From assembly GCF_009707365.1 (NCBI RefSeq), contig NZ_CP046122.1, positions 434,001 through 498,000 on the forward strand: DNA of 64,000 nucleotides, given 5' to 3'. This document shows, piece after piece, positions 27,440 to 36,564 of this stretch. Made by a program: the position numbers and the translations under genes. This DNA is from Microlunatus sp. Gsoil 973 (lineage in GTDB: Bacteria; Actinomycetota; Actinomycetes; Propionibacteriales; Propionibacteriaceae). Below the pieces are notes generated by a model. The model made no database searches and was not told the origin of the DNA. It was given only the letters and a program-made list of their open reading frames with translations. Each line of letters starts with the position of its first letter. The first letter of the stretch is position 1.

Positions 27440-29092
27440 ATGATCATCGACGAGCTGCGCGACCGGTTGCTCGACGTCGTTGTCCAGAGGCGGTTCGGCC
27501 TCGGCCCGTCCCGAGCCGCGCGGGTGGTGGTCGAACGGGACATCGGGGTGTCGATGCCGGACGGTGCCAGGCTCGGGACTGATCACTACCGTCCGGTCGA
27601 GGTCAGCCGCGGTCCGGTGGTGTTGATCAGGACGCCGTACGACAAGAGCACGCTGTGGGCGCGGACAGGTGCCCGGGCGCTCGCCCGGCGCGGGCTGCAG
27701 GTCGTCGTCCAGGACGTCCGCGGAACCTTCAGCTCCGACGGCGACTTCGAGCCGTTCCATCACGAAACCGACGACGGCCTGGCAACGGTGTCCTGGATCC
27801 GGGGACAGGACTGGTGCGACGGCCGGATCGGCACCGCCGGAATGAGTTACGTCGGCTACACCCAATGGGCTGTTGGCCCCTATGTCGAACCGAAGCTTTC
27901 GGCGATGGCGCTCGGGATAACCGCCGCCGACTTCCGGCCGACCTTCTTTCCGGGCGGCTCGGTCGGCTGGCAGCTGCTGCTGGACTGGTCGTCATCGATC
28001 GGCGTGATGGATTCCGGTTCGCTCTGGGACAGGCTGACGGTCACGCGGCGGATCGCCGCAGCGATGCTGGGTCTGCCCGCGTCCCGAGGGACGCTGACCT
28101 CGATCGGCAAGGACATTCCCTTCCTGCACGAGATCCTCGAACACGGCGAACCCGATGATCACCATTGGGACTTCATTGATCATGGTCGGCGGCTGGCCGA
28201 TCTGGACACCCCGGTCTCGCTGCTGGCCGGCTGGTACGACATCTTCCTCACCGAGCAGTTGAAGGACTTCGCCGAACTGCAACAGGCCGGGGCCGACGTC
28301 CGGATCACCGTCGGCCCGTGGTGGCACGGCGACCGCCCGTCGACCGGGCCGATGTTTCGTGATCAGGTCGACTGGATGGTCGGTCAGTTGCTGGGCGACA
28401 AGGCGATCCTGGCCAGACCGCCGGTACGGATCTTCCTGCAGAAGGCGGCTCGGTGGCTGGACTTCGACCAGTGGCCGGTCCCCGCCGAGCCGCAGGACTA
28501 TTTTCTCGACCCCGCTGGTGGGCTCGGCAGGCAGATCGGCGACAACGAGGCGATCCGGGCGTTCAGCTACGATCCGGCCGATCCGACCCCCACCGTCGGG
28601 GGAGCGTTGCTGGGTGCTCCGGGTGGGCAGCTGGACAATCGCGGCATCGAACGCCGGGACGACGTTCTCACCTATCAGACGCCGGCGCTCACCGATGATC
28701 TTGACGTGATCGGCAATGCAGCTGCGGAGATCTTCGTCCGCACCGAACATCCCGACGCGGACGTGTTCGTCCGGGTCTGCGACGTCGAACCCGGCGGCCG
28801 GTCGCTGAATGTGATCGAAGGTCTCCGCCGACTGCGTCTCGCAGACCGGCCGGACGATGATCTCGGCACCCGCCGGGTGGCGATCGGGCTCACTCCGACC
28901 GCGTACCGGTTCCGCGCCGGGCATCGGGTCCGTGTCCAGGTCAGCGGTGGCGGCTTCCCGAACTACATCCGCAACCACCAGACCGGAGAGCCGGTGGCCG
29001 ACGCGGTCGACACCGTGCCCGGCCGGACCCAGATCCTGCACGGCCGGGAGTTTCCGTCCCGGATCACGCTGCCGGTCTTCTCGGTGCATTAG
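27440..29092 (+). CDS. CocE/NonD-family (S15-like) hydrolase
   Basis: A 550-residue alpha/beta hydrolase of the X-Pro dipeptidyl-peptidase/cocaine esterase type. The oxyanion strand GPVVLIRTPYDKS, the nucleophile motif GTAGMSYVG (S136), a cap domain, the Asp/His region (LAGWYDIFLTEQ, VGPWWHG) and a C-terminal jelly-roll beta domain (VRTEHPDADVFVRVCDVEPGGRS) are all there, so it is full length. An AAGGAGA ribosome site precedes the ATG. It has no signal peptide and should act in the cytoplasm as an esterase or acylpeptidase on an unknown substrate. The dgt gene ends 26 bp before it. Confidence 0.9.
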   Translation: MIIDELRDRLLDVVVQRRFGLGPSRAARVVVERDIGVSMPDGARLGTDHYRPVEVSRGPVVLIRTPYDKSTLWARTGARALARRGLQVVVQDVRGTFSSDGDFEPFHHETDDGLATVSWIRGQDWCDGRIGTAGMSYVGYTQWAVGPYVEPKLSAMALGITAADFRPTFFPGGSVGWQLLLDWSSSIGVMDSGSLWDRLTVTRRIAAAMLGLPASRGTLTSIGKDIPFLHEILEHGEPDDHHWDFIDHGRRLADLDTPVSLLAGWYDIFLTEQLKDFAELQQAGADVRITVGPWWHGDRPSTGPMFRDQVDWMVGQLLGDKAILARPPVRIFLQKAARWLDFDQWPVPAEPQDYFLDPAGGLGRQIGDNEAIRAFSYDPADPTPTVGGALLGAPGGQLDNRGIERRDDVLTYQTPALTDDLDVIGNAAAEIFVRTEHPDADVFVRVCDVEPGGRSLNVIEGLRRLRLADRPDDDLGTRRVAIGLTPTAYRFRAGHRVRVQVSGGGFPNYIRNHQTGEPVADAVDTVPGRTQILHGREFPSRITLPVFSVH

Positions 29093-29110
29093 TAGTTGCA
29101 GTAACTACTA
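29090..29110. promoter_or_regulatory. Palindrome at the TrmB gene promoter
   Basis: Arms TAGTAGTT (29090-29097) and AACTACTA (29103-29110) are perfectly inverted around five bases and overlap the end of the hydrolase gene. A TAGGGT -10 (29120-29125) lies eight bases before the GTG 29134. The palindrome would cover the -35 region, so it is a likely operator, perhaps for the TrmB protein itself. Confidence 0.6.
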
Positions 29111-29133
29111 CGGGTGGCCTAGGGTAGTCGTAC

Positions 29134-29976
29134 GTGATCGAACGACTGACTGCCCTGGGCTTCTCGTCCCAGGAGGCAAGGGTCTACCTCGCCCTCTTGC
29201 AACATCCGTCGGCAACCGGCTACGAGATCGCCAAGCAGGCCGGGCTACAGCGCGCGAACGTCTACCAGGTGCTCGCCGGGCTGACCGACCGCAATATCGT
29301 CGACAAGGTGTCGGAGAACGCCCCGGCCAGGTTCGTCGCCCAGCCACCGGCCGAGGTCCTCGGTCGGATCAAGCGCCGGACCGCCGAACAGGCCGACGGC
29401 CTGATCGCTGATCTTGCCGCGCTGGGCGCACGCACGGAGCCCGCCGGGTTCTACTCGCTCCGCGGACGCGATGCGGTGATCGAACGAACCGCCGCGCTGG
29501 TCGGCGACGCTCGACGTCGGATCGCGATCTCCTTGTGGAGCGAGGATCTGGACTGGCTCGCCGGACAACTGCGCGCTGCGTCGTCCTCCGGCTGCCAAGT
29601 CGTTGTCAACGTCTTCGGCGACACCGGGCTCGACGTCGGTGAGGTGTTCACCCACGAGGAGCCCGCCGACACCGTCGGCGGCCACCTGCTGCATGTCGCC
29701 GTCGATCACCGCACCGCGTTGATCGGCTCGCTGGACGAGCCCGCCGGCGCCGTCTTCACCGAACATCCGGCCCTGGTGGGAATCGTCGAGAAGTTGATCA
29801 GGGACGAGACCTACCTGGCGGCGATCTACCAGCGGTTCGCCGATGATCTTGAACGTGAGTTCGGCCGGCATCTGGTACGGCTCCGGTCACGGTTCCTGCC
29901 GGCCGAACAGGCCGAACAGTTGATCTCCATCGTCGGCTTCGGCGCTGACGAGCAGGTCAGCGATCTGCTGACCTGA
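29134..29976 (+). CDS. TrmB-family transcriptional regulator
   Basis: A 280-residue regulator. Residues 1-70 form the TrmB winged helix (LTALGFSSQEARVYLALLQHPSATGYEIAKQAGLQRANVYQVLAGL). The C-terminal part (FYSLRGRDAVIERTAALVGDARRRIAISLW) is the TrmB sensor of sugar or nucleotide ligands. The GTG start is close to a -10 element and lacks a ribosome site, so it is probably leaderless. It precedes the broken PurA-like gene by 34 bp and may have controlled that gene or the hydrolase before it. Confidence 0.88.
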   Translation: MIERLTALGFSSQEARVYLALLQHPSATGYEIAKQAGLQRANVYQVLAGLTDRNIVDKVSENAPARFVAQPPAEVLGRIKRRTAEQADGLIADLAALGARTEPAGFYSLRGRDAVIERTAALVGDARRRIAISLWSEDLDWLAGQLRAASSSGCQVVVNVFGDTGLDVGEVFTHEEPADTVGGHLLHVAVDHRTALIGSLDEPAGAVFTEHPALVGIVEKLIRDETYLAAIYQRFADDLEREFGRHLVRLRSRFLPAEQAEQLISIVGFGADEQVSDLLT

Positions 29977-30010
29977 TCCCACCTGAATCCCAACGCTCGA
30001 AGGAAGAACC

Positions 30011-30897
30011 ATGCCCGCAACAGTCATCGTCGACGCCCTGTGGGGCGATTCCGGAAAAGGCAAGACCTGTGCCTATCTGGCACGCCGGGAGAACGCAGCC
30101 CTGGCCGTGCGCGCCGGCATCGGGACGAACGCCGGCGCCAGCGTGACCCTCGACGACGGCACGGAGATCCGTGCCAGACAGCTGCCCACCGGCTGGCTCA
30201 CATCGCCCGGGAGATGGCCGATGATCACCTGGCCAGGACGATCGGCACGACCTGCACCGGTACCGGCCCGGCCCGCGCGGATTTCGTGCTGCGTAAGGCG
30301 AAACAGGCCCGCGATGTGCCGGAGCTCGGTCCCTATCTCGGCGACGTCGCCGCAGAGGCGAACAGGATCGCGGCCGATCCCGACTCACTGGTGATCGTCG
30401 AGGGATCGCAGGGCACCCTGCTGTCGCTGGCACTCAGCGACGACTACCCGTACACCACCTCGGGCAACTGCACCAGTGCCGCAGCGATCAACGACGTCGG
30501 ACTCAACTGGCGACACCTGACGCAGGTGATCATGGTGGTCAAGGCGCTGCCGACCCGGGTCGGGGAGGGACCGCTGCCGAACGAGATCACCGCCGACGAC
30601 GCGCAACGCCGAGGGATCGCCGAGTACGGCGTGGTGACCGGCCGACCGCGGCGGAAAGCCGACGCCATCGACTACGACCTGCTCGGCTATGCGGCCTCGC
30701 TGAACGGTCCGACCGGGGTTGCCCTGACCTTCTGCGATCACCTCGACCCGACCATCCGCGGACGTCGGACCGTCGGCGCCATCACCCAGCGGGTGCGCCG
30801 GGTGATCGCCGAGGTGGAGCGCGCCACGGGAGCGCCGGTGACAATGCTCGACACCGGTCCGCGACTGGACGACATGATCCCCTTGTGGACGGAGTAG
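30011..30897 (+). pseudogene. Short adenylosuccinate synthetase-like gene, deleted and frameshifted
   Basis: The frame from ATG 30011 (AGGAAG ribosome site) gives VIVDALWGDSGKGKTCAYLARRENA and GTNAGASVTLDDG, the P-loop and first active-site loop of PurA. The match is lost after about 30200, and the remainder continues in another frame: DDHLARTIGTTCTGTGPARADFVLRKAKQARDVPELGPYL, then VIVEGSQGTLLSLALSDDYPYTTS and VKALPTRVGEGPLPNEI. About 50 residues that normally lie between these parts are missing. It resembles the shorter (archaeal-like) PurA type rather than the usual 430-residue bacterial enzyme. The catalytic His after GTNAG is replaced by Ala, so even the intact ancestor may not have been a normal synthetase. 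Probably inactive. Confidence 0.75.
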
Positions 30898-30958
30898 GGG
30901 TCGGGAGTATGTTTCAGCCCGAAAGAAACCCGGTTGCGATTCGGCCAAAGGAGCTCTG

Positions 30959-33163
30959 TTGCCCGAAACAGTCCTGCCTGACCTGCGAATTCTGTTGCGC
31001 AGCGACGGCACAGCGCTGCTCGTGGAGCTCACCGGTGGACTGCCGGTCATCCTGCATTGGGGAGCAGACCTCGGCGAGCTGACGGCGCAGGACGCTGCAG
31101 CCATCGCCGCGGCAACCGCACCCGGTCGGTACGCCAGCAGCACCGACCACCCGACGCAACACGCCGTCCTGCCGGAGCAGCACGCCGCCTGGACCGGACG
31201 ACCCGGGATCAGCGGTTCGCGGCAGGGCAGGGACTGGTCGCCGAAGTTCACCGGTACCGCGGCCTCCCTCGACGGTGCACCGATCGAGGTGACGCCGGGC
31301 GGGGAGACCCCGCTGGTCACGGCCGGACCGGCGGCGTTGCTCGTCGAGGCCACCGACGACGTCGCCCGACTGGCGCTGAAGGTCTGGATCGAACTCTGCA
31401 CCGGCGGCGTGGTCCGGATGCGCGCCGAGCTGACCAACACAGCGACGGGCGAGAACGCCGACTACCAGCTCGACGATCTGGTGCTGGCCTATCCGCTGCC
31501 CGCGGTGGCACGGGAGATCCTCGACTTCGCCGGCCGCTGGGGCAAGGAACGCACGCCACAACGCCGCGAACTGGTGGTCGGCACCCACCTGCGTGAGGGC
31601 CGACATGGCCGCACCGGAGCCGACGCGGCGACCGTGTTGCACGTCGGCACGCCGGGGTTCAGCTTCACCGAAGGCGAGATCTGGGGCGTGCACACCGGGT
31701 GGAGCGGCAACCACACCCACTACGCCGAACGCAGCTACACCGGTGAACAGGTGCTCGGCGGCGGAGAACTGCTGCTGCCCGGCGAGGTCGTGCTCCGGAC
31801 GGGGGAGAGCTACACCAGCCCGTGGATCTACGGCAGCTACGGTATCGGCCTCGACCAGGTCGCCCGGCGTTTCCACCGGATGCTTCGAGCCCGCCCGCAG
31901 CACGTCGATGCGGAGCGGCCGGTCACCCTGAACGTCTGGGAGGCCGTCTACTTCGACCACTCGTTGCCCAAACTGCTCGAACTGGCCGACCGCGCTGCAG
32001 CGCTCGGCGTCGAGCGGTTCGTGCTGGACGACGGCTGGTTCGGTGCCCGGCGCAACGACCACGCCGGCCTGGGGGACTGGACGGTTTCGGCCGACGTGTG
32101 GCCCGACGGCCTGCATCCGCTGGTCGACAAGGTCACCGGCCTGGGCATGCAGTTCGGCCTGTGGTTCGAACCGGAGATGGTCAACCTCGACTCAGATGTC
32201 GCCCGTGCCCACCCCGAATGGGTGATGGCCACCGGTGGCCGGCTGCCGGTCGAAGCGCGTCACCAGCAGGTGCTCAATCTCGGCATCCCGGAGTGCTACG
32301 ACTACATCCGCGACGCGATCTCGGCGATTCTCGACGAGTACGACATCGGCTACATCAAGTGGGATCACAACCGGGATCTGGTCGACGCCGGGACCTCGCC
32401 GACCGGGATCCCCGGCGTACACGCCCAGACGCTGGCGACCTACCGGTTGATCGACGAGCTCAAGGCGGCCCATCCTGGTCTGGAGATCGAGTCCTGCTCC
32501 TCCGGCGGCGCACGGGTGGACCTCGGCATCCTGGAACGCACCGACCGGGTCTGGGTCAGCGACAACATCGACCCGCTGGACCGGCAGCAGATGAACCGTT
32601 GGACCACCCAGTTGATCCCGCCGGAGCTGATGGGCAGTCATATCGCTTCCGGACGATCGCACACGACCGGCCGGTTCCACGACATCGGTTTCCGCGCCGC
32701 GACCGCCGTTTTCGGCCACCTGGGCATTGAATGGGATCTGACCCAGGCGACCGAGGACGAACTGGACCAGCTGCGCGGCTGGATCGAATTCTTCAAGGCC
32801 GAGCGAGGGCTGTTGTTGCGCGGCGACCTGCTCCGCGTCGACTATCCGGACACCAGCGTGTACGCCAACGGTGTGGTTGCCCCCGACCGCAGCCGGGGCA
32901 TCTTCTCGATCGCCTCCGTCGCCCGCTCCGACGTCAACGCCACCGGTCTGGTCCGGCTGCCCGGTCTGGATCGGGATCGCCGCTACCGGGTGGGCATCAT
33001 CAGTCTCGAGCCTGCGCTCGACCGGTTCGCACCGCCCTGGTGGTCGCCGCAGAAGCCGTACATCGATCTCACCGGGGCGGCCCTGGCATCGGTGGGCGTG
33101 CAGCCGCCGAGCCTGCCACCGGAGCAGGCGGTGCTGTTCCGAGTGGATCCACTGTCCGATTGA
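30959..33163 (+). CDS. GH36 alpha-galactosidase
   Basis: A 734-residue cytoplasmic alpha-galactosidase. TTG start 30959 has AGGAG six bases before it. The N-terminal beta-sandwich is followed by the (beta/alpha)8 barrel with FVLDDGWFGARRND, GLWFEPEMVNLDSD, the nucleophile D469 in YIKWDHNRDL, the galactose-binding ESCSSGGARVDLGIL, and the acid/base D535 in VSDNIDP. A C-terminal beta domain completes it. It heads a cluster with two permeases, a receptor and a ROK regulator, so it should hydrolyse imported alpha-galactosides such as raffinose or melibiose. The last codons and the stop lie in a 14-bp tandem repeat. Confidence 0.93.
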   Translation: MPETVLPDLRILLRSDGTALLVELTGGLPVILHWGADLGELTAQDAAAIAAATAPGRYASSTDHPTQHAVLPEQHAAWTGRPGISGSRQGRDWSPKFTGTAASLDGAPIEVTPGGETPLVTAGPAALLVEATDDVARLALKVWIELCTGGVVRMRAELTNTATGENADYQLDDLVLAYPLPAVAREILDFAGRWGKERTPQRRELVVGTHLREGRHGRTGADAATVLHVGTPGFSFTEGEIWGVHTGWSGNHTHYAERSYTGEQVLGGGELLLPGEVVLRTGESYTSPWIYGSYGIGLDQVARRFHRMLRARPQHVDAERPVTLNVWEAVYFDHSLPKLLELADRAAALGVERFVLDDGWFGARRNDHAGLGDWTVSADVWPDGLHPLVDKVTGLGMQFGLWFEPEMVNLDSDVARAHPEWVMATGGRLPVEARHQQVLNLGIPECYDYIRDAISAILDEYDIGYIKWDHNRDLVDAGTSPTGIPGVHAQTLATYRLIDELKAAHPGLEIESCSSGGARVDLGILERTDRVWVSDNIDPLDRQQMNRWTTQLIPPELMGSHIASGRSHTTGRFHDIGFRAATAVFGHLGIEWDLTQATEDELDQLRGWIEFFKAERGLLLRGDLLRVDYPDTSVYANGVVAPDRSRGIFSIASVARSDVNATGLVRLPGLDRDRRYRVGIISLEPALDRFAPPWWSPQKPYIDLTGAALASVGVQPPSLPPEQAVLFRVDPLSD

Positions 33164-33180
33164 AAATGTCCGATTGAAAA
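33153..33180 (+). repeat. Exact 14-bp tandem repeat over the GH36 stop codon
   Basis: TGTCCGATTGAAAA occurs at 33153-33166 and again at 33167-33180. The first copy contains the stop codon of the glycosidase (33161-33163). Such a repeat suggests slipped-strand duplication. It adds a second in-frame-independent stop sequence but does not alter the protein. Confidence 0.8.
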
Positions 33181-33252
33181 CAGATAGCTGCACCGATAAG
33201 CGTCGCAGCAGCAGTGACGCTGCCCCGTGCCGTACCGAAGAGGAGCACATCT

Positions 33253-34182
33253 ATGGCGTCTCACGTGGTCTCGCCAGCCAACAAGGCGGCCAGTCGTGGC
33301 ACGGCACCGCGTAAGCGGACCGATGACACCCGTCTGGCCGTGTTGTTCATCACCCCGGCCGCGGTCGGCTTCCTGGTCTTCCTGATCTGGCCGCTGATCC
33401 GTGGCATCTATCTGAGCTTCACGTCCTACAACCTGCTCACGCCGGCCACCTGGAACGGTCTGAACAACTACAAGCAGATGGTGCTGGACCCGGTCTTCTG
33501 GAACGCGCTCAAGGTCACCCTCGAGTACGTGGTGATCAACATCGGCGTCCAGACGATCATCGCGCTGGTGATCGCTGTGATGATGCAGCGATTGACCCGG
33601 TCACTGGTCGTCCGCGGCATCATCCTGACGCCGTACCTGGTCTCCAACGTGGTCGCCGCCCTGGTCGGACTGTGGATCCTCGATACCAATCTCGGCATCT
33701 TCAACGAGCTGCTGAAGTTGATCGGCATCAACCCGATCGGCTTCTTCACCGACGGGCCCTGGGTTATCCCGACCATCGCGCTGGTCAACGTCTGGCGCTA
33801 CGTCGGCTACACCTCGCTGCTGATCTTCGCCGGCCTGCAGACGATCCCGCCGGAGCTTTACGAAGCAGCCCGGACCGACGGCGCAACTGAGCCCCAGATG
33901 TTCGTCCGCATCACCCTGCCGTTGCTGCGGCCGATCCTCGCTCTGGTGTTGATCATCTCGATCATCGGCTCGTTCCAGGTCTTCGATACCGTGTCGGTCA
34001 CGACCCAGGGCGGACCGGTGGACGCTTCACGCGTGCTGCAGTACTACATCTACGACATGGCGTTCGGTCGCTTCCGCTTCGGCTACGCGTCTGCGTTGTC
34101 GGTCGCGCTGCTGATCGTGCTAATGATCGTCACCTTCATCCAGTACCGGCTGACCCGTGCCGGACAAACGGACCTGGCCTGA
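33253..34182 (+). CDS. Sugar ABC transporter permease (MalF/UgpA type)
   Basis: A 309-residue permease with six spans. The ATG at 33253 has GAGGAG eight bases upstream. First span LFITPAAVGFLVFLIWPLIRGIYLSF; the EAA loop reads LYEAARTDGATEPQMFVRITLPLLRP; the C-terminal end YIYDMAFGRFRFGYASALSVALLIVLM is standard. It follows the GH36 gene by 90 bp and precedes the second permease by 14 bp. It likely imports the galactoside cut by the GH36 enzyme. Confidence 0.92.
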   Translation: MASHVVSPANKAASRGTAPRKRTDDTRLAVLFITPAAVGFLVFLIWPLIRGIYLSFTSYNLLTPATWNGLNNYKQMVLDPVFWNALKVTLEYVVINIGVQTIIALVIAVMMQRLTRSLVVRGIILTPYLVSNVVAALVGLWILDTNLGIFNELLKLIGINPIGFFTDGPWVIPTIALVNVWRYVGYTSLLIFAGLQTIPPELYEAARTDGATEPQMFVRITLPLLRPILALVLIISIIGSFQVFDTVSVTTQGGPVDASRVLQYYIYDMAFGRFRFGYASALSVALLIVLMIVTFIQYRLTRAGQTDLA

Positions 34183-34196
34183 GAGGGGACTGACCA

Positions 34197-35142
34197 ATGG
34201 CAACACTTGCCCCTACCGAGGTCACCACGAGCTCCACGCCGCCGGCCATCGCACCAGCGGGCCGCAAGCGGGTCAGCATCGGCCGGGTGATCGCCTGGGT
34301 CGTGATCGTCGTGATCATGGTCGTCACGTTGGCACCGTTCTATTGGATCATCCGGACCGCGCTGTCGTCCAACGGTGATCTGCTGACCCATCCTTCCGAT
34401 CCGTTCCCGGTCGGCTTCTCGCTGGACTCGTTCAAGCGGGTCTTCGGCTGGCAGACCGGTGCGGCAGCTGTCGCTGCCGGCGGCGCCGGCCAGCCGATCA
34501 ACTTCTGGCTGTATCTGCGTAACTCGGTCATCGTCTCCCTGTCTGGTGACCGCGGGCCAGGTGTTCTTCTCGGCGATGGCGGCGTACGCGTTCGCCCGGC
34601 TCAAGTGGCGGCTGCGCAGCGCGGTGTTCGCGATCTTCCTGGCCGGGCTGATGGTTCCGGCGATCTTCACCTTCCTGCCGAACTTCGTGCTGATCAAGGA
34701 ACTGCACATGATCGACACGCTGATCGGCATCGCCCTGCCCAGCATGTTGATCTCGCCGTTCGCGATCTTCTTCCTGCGGCAGTTCTTCGCGACCATCCCC
34801 AACGAGATCGAAGAAGCGGCCCTGATCGACGGCGCCAGCAAGGTCGGGATCTTCTTCCGCCTGGTGATGCCGATGTCGGCCGCCCCGATCACCACGCTTG
34901 CGGTGCTGACCTACATCACCAGCTGGAACGACTACTTCTGGCCGTTGATGGTGTCCTACACCGACAGGTCCCGGGTGCTGACCGTTGCACTCGCGGTCTT
35001 CAAATCCCAGACCCCCAACACCGGTCCGGACTGGGCCGGGCTGATGGCCGCAACCCTTGTCGCGGCACTGCCGATGCTGGTGTTGTTCCTGGTCTTCGCC
35101 CGGCGGATCGTCAATTCCATCGGTTTCTCCGGCATCAAGTGA
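34197..35142 (+). pseudogene. Sugar ABC transporter permease (MalG/UgpE type), frameshifted
   Basis: From ATG 34197 (AGGGGA upstream) the frame gives a normal N-terminal span (VIAWVVIVVIMVVTLAPFYWIIRTALS) up to NFWLYLRNSVIVSL. At about 34542 one extra T (CTGTCTG where CTGCTG is expected) moves the rest to another frame: LVTAGQVFFSAMAAYAFARL, the EAA loop IEEAALIDGASKVGIFFRLVMP and the end RIVNSIGFSGIK. Removing that one base restores a 315-residue permease. Either it is a recent mutation or a sequencing error. If real, the galactoside importer lacks one half-channel and cannot work. Confidence 0.85.
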
Positions 35143-35157
35143 GGCGGGCGCTGTCAA

Positions 35158-36561
35158 ATGAAGAGAACCAGCATGAAGAGAATCAGCATGATCAGACCCA
35201 GACGTCCCAAGGCAACCCGGGTCAAGGCGGTGCTGGCGACGGGGGTCGTCGCACTCCTTGCCACCGTGCTCTCGGCGTGCAGCGGGGGCGGCGGCGGTCA
35301 GGCGAACAACGTCATCAGCTACTGGCTGTGGGACTCATCCCAGGAGCCCGGCTACCAGCAGTGCGCCGATCTGTTCCACAAGGCCAACCCGGACCTGAGC
35401 GTCAGGATCACCCAGTACGGCTGGAACGACTACTGGACCAAACTGACCGCCGGCTTCATCGCCGGCACGGCCCCGGACGTCTTCACCAACCACCTGACGA
35501 AGTATCCGCAGTTCGTCGATCTCAACGTGCTGCAGCCGCTGGATGAGCTGCCAGCCACCAAGGACATCCGTAACGACGAGTTCCAGCCCGGCCTCGGCAC
35601 GCTGTGGACCGGCCAGGACGGCCACCGCTACGGGTCACCGAAGGACTGGGACACGGTCGGCCTGTTCTACAACGACGATCTGTTGCAGAAGGCAGGCGTC
35701 GATCCGTCGGAGTTGAACAACCTGGCATGGAACCCCCAGAACGGTGGCACATTCGAGAAGCTCATCGCCCACCTGACGATCGACACCCACGGCGTACGGG
35801 GTGATCAGAAGGGTTTCGACAAGCATCACGTCGCGGTCTATGGTTTCGGCGGTCTGGGAGCCGGTGACAACATGGCGCAGACCACCTGGTCGTCATTCGC
35901 CTACAGCGACGGCTGGACCTACATGAACAAGAACCCGTGGGGCACCAGCTACAACTACGGTGATCCCAAGCTCCAGGAGACCCTCAAGTGGTACTTCGGG
36001 CTTGCTCAGAAGGGCTACGCACCGACGTACAACTCCTTCAGCTCCAGCTTCGGTGGTTTCAACCAGTTGGCCGCCAACAAGGCGGCGATCGTCCAGGACG
36101 GCGCGTGGATGATCGCGACCTACCAGACGATCAAGGGTGTCAAGTGGGGGATCGCGCCGATGCCGATCGGGCCCACCGGGCACCGGGCGGGCCCGTTGGG
36201 CAGCTTGGCCGACTCGATCACCAAGACAGCCAAGAACAAGGACGCCGCTGCCAAGTGGGTGCAGTTCATGAGCACCGCGCAGTGCCAGAACGTGATCGCC
36301 AAGGCGGGCGTGGTGTTCCCTGCTCGTCCGGCGTCCACGCAGCTGTCGCTGCAGACGCGTAAGGCCGCCGGAATCGACGCCTCGTCCTTCGTCGACATGG
36401 TCCAGAACAAGGAGACCTTCTTCCTGCCGATCAGCAGCTTCGGTGCTGACATCACGGCGATCATGACTCCGGGATTGCAGGCGATCTATACCGGGCAGAA
36501 GCCGGTCTCCTATCTGGAGACCCTCAACGAGCAGGTGAACAGGCTGTTCAAGTTGAACTAG
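35158..36561 (+). CDS. ABC transporter sugar substrate-binding lipoprotein
   Basis: A 467-residue receptor. The signal peptide is Lys/Arg-rich with a hydrophobic core and lipobox LSAC, followed by a Gly-rich linker. WLWDSSQEPGYQQCADLFHKANPDLSV, the AGTAPDVFTNHLTKYPQFVDLN segment, LFYNDDLLQKAG and AKWVQFMSTAQCQNVIAKAGVVFPAR fit family 1 sugar-binding proteins. The start is uncertain: three ATGs (35158, 35173, 35188) lie in a tandem repeat of a 15-base unit (ATGAAGAGAA-C/T-CAGC), each preceded by a weak purine stretch. The stop codon is inside the target duplication of the IS element that follows. Confidence 0.9.
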   Translation: MKRTSMKRISMIRPRRPKATRVKAVLATGVVALLATVLSACSGGGGGQANNVISYWLWDSSQEPGYQQCADLFHKANPDLSVRITQYGWNDYWTKLTAGFIAGTAPDVFTNHLTKYPQFVDLNVLQPLDELPATKDIRNDEFQPGLGTLWTGQDGHRYGSPKDWDTVGLFYNDDLLQKAGVDPSELNNLAWNPQNGGTFEKLIAHLTIDTHGVRGDQKGFDKHHVAVYGFGGLGAGDNMAQTTWSSFAYSDGWTYMNKNPWGTSYNYGDPKLQETLKWYFGLAQKGYAPTYNSFSSSFGGFNQLAANKAAIVQDGAWMIATYQTIKGVKWGIAPMPIGPTGHRAGPLGSLADSITKTAKNKDAAAKWVQFMSTAQCQNVIAKAGVVFPARPASTQLSLQTRKAAGIDASSFVDMVQNKETFFLPISSFGADITAIMTPGLQAIYTGQKPVSYLETLNEQVNRLFKLN

Positions 36562-36564
36562 GCC
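36555..36564 (+). repeat. Target-site duplication, left copy
   Basis: GAACTAGGCC immediately left of the IS element; it contains the TAG stop of the receptor gene. The same ten bases are at 37692-37701 on the right. Confidence 0.85.
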
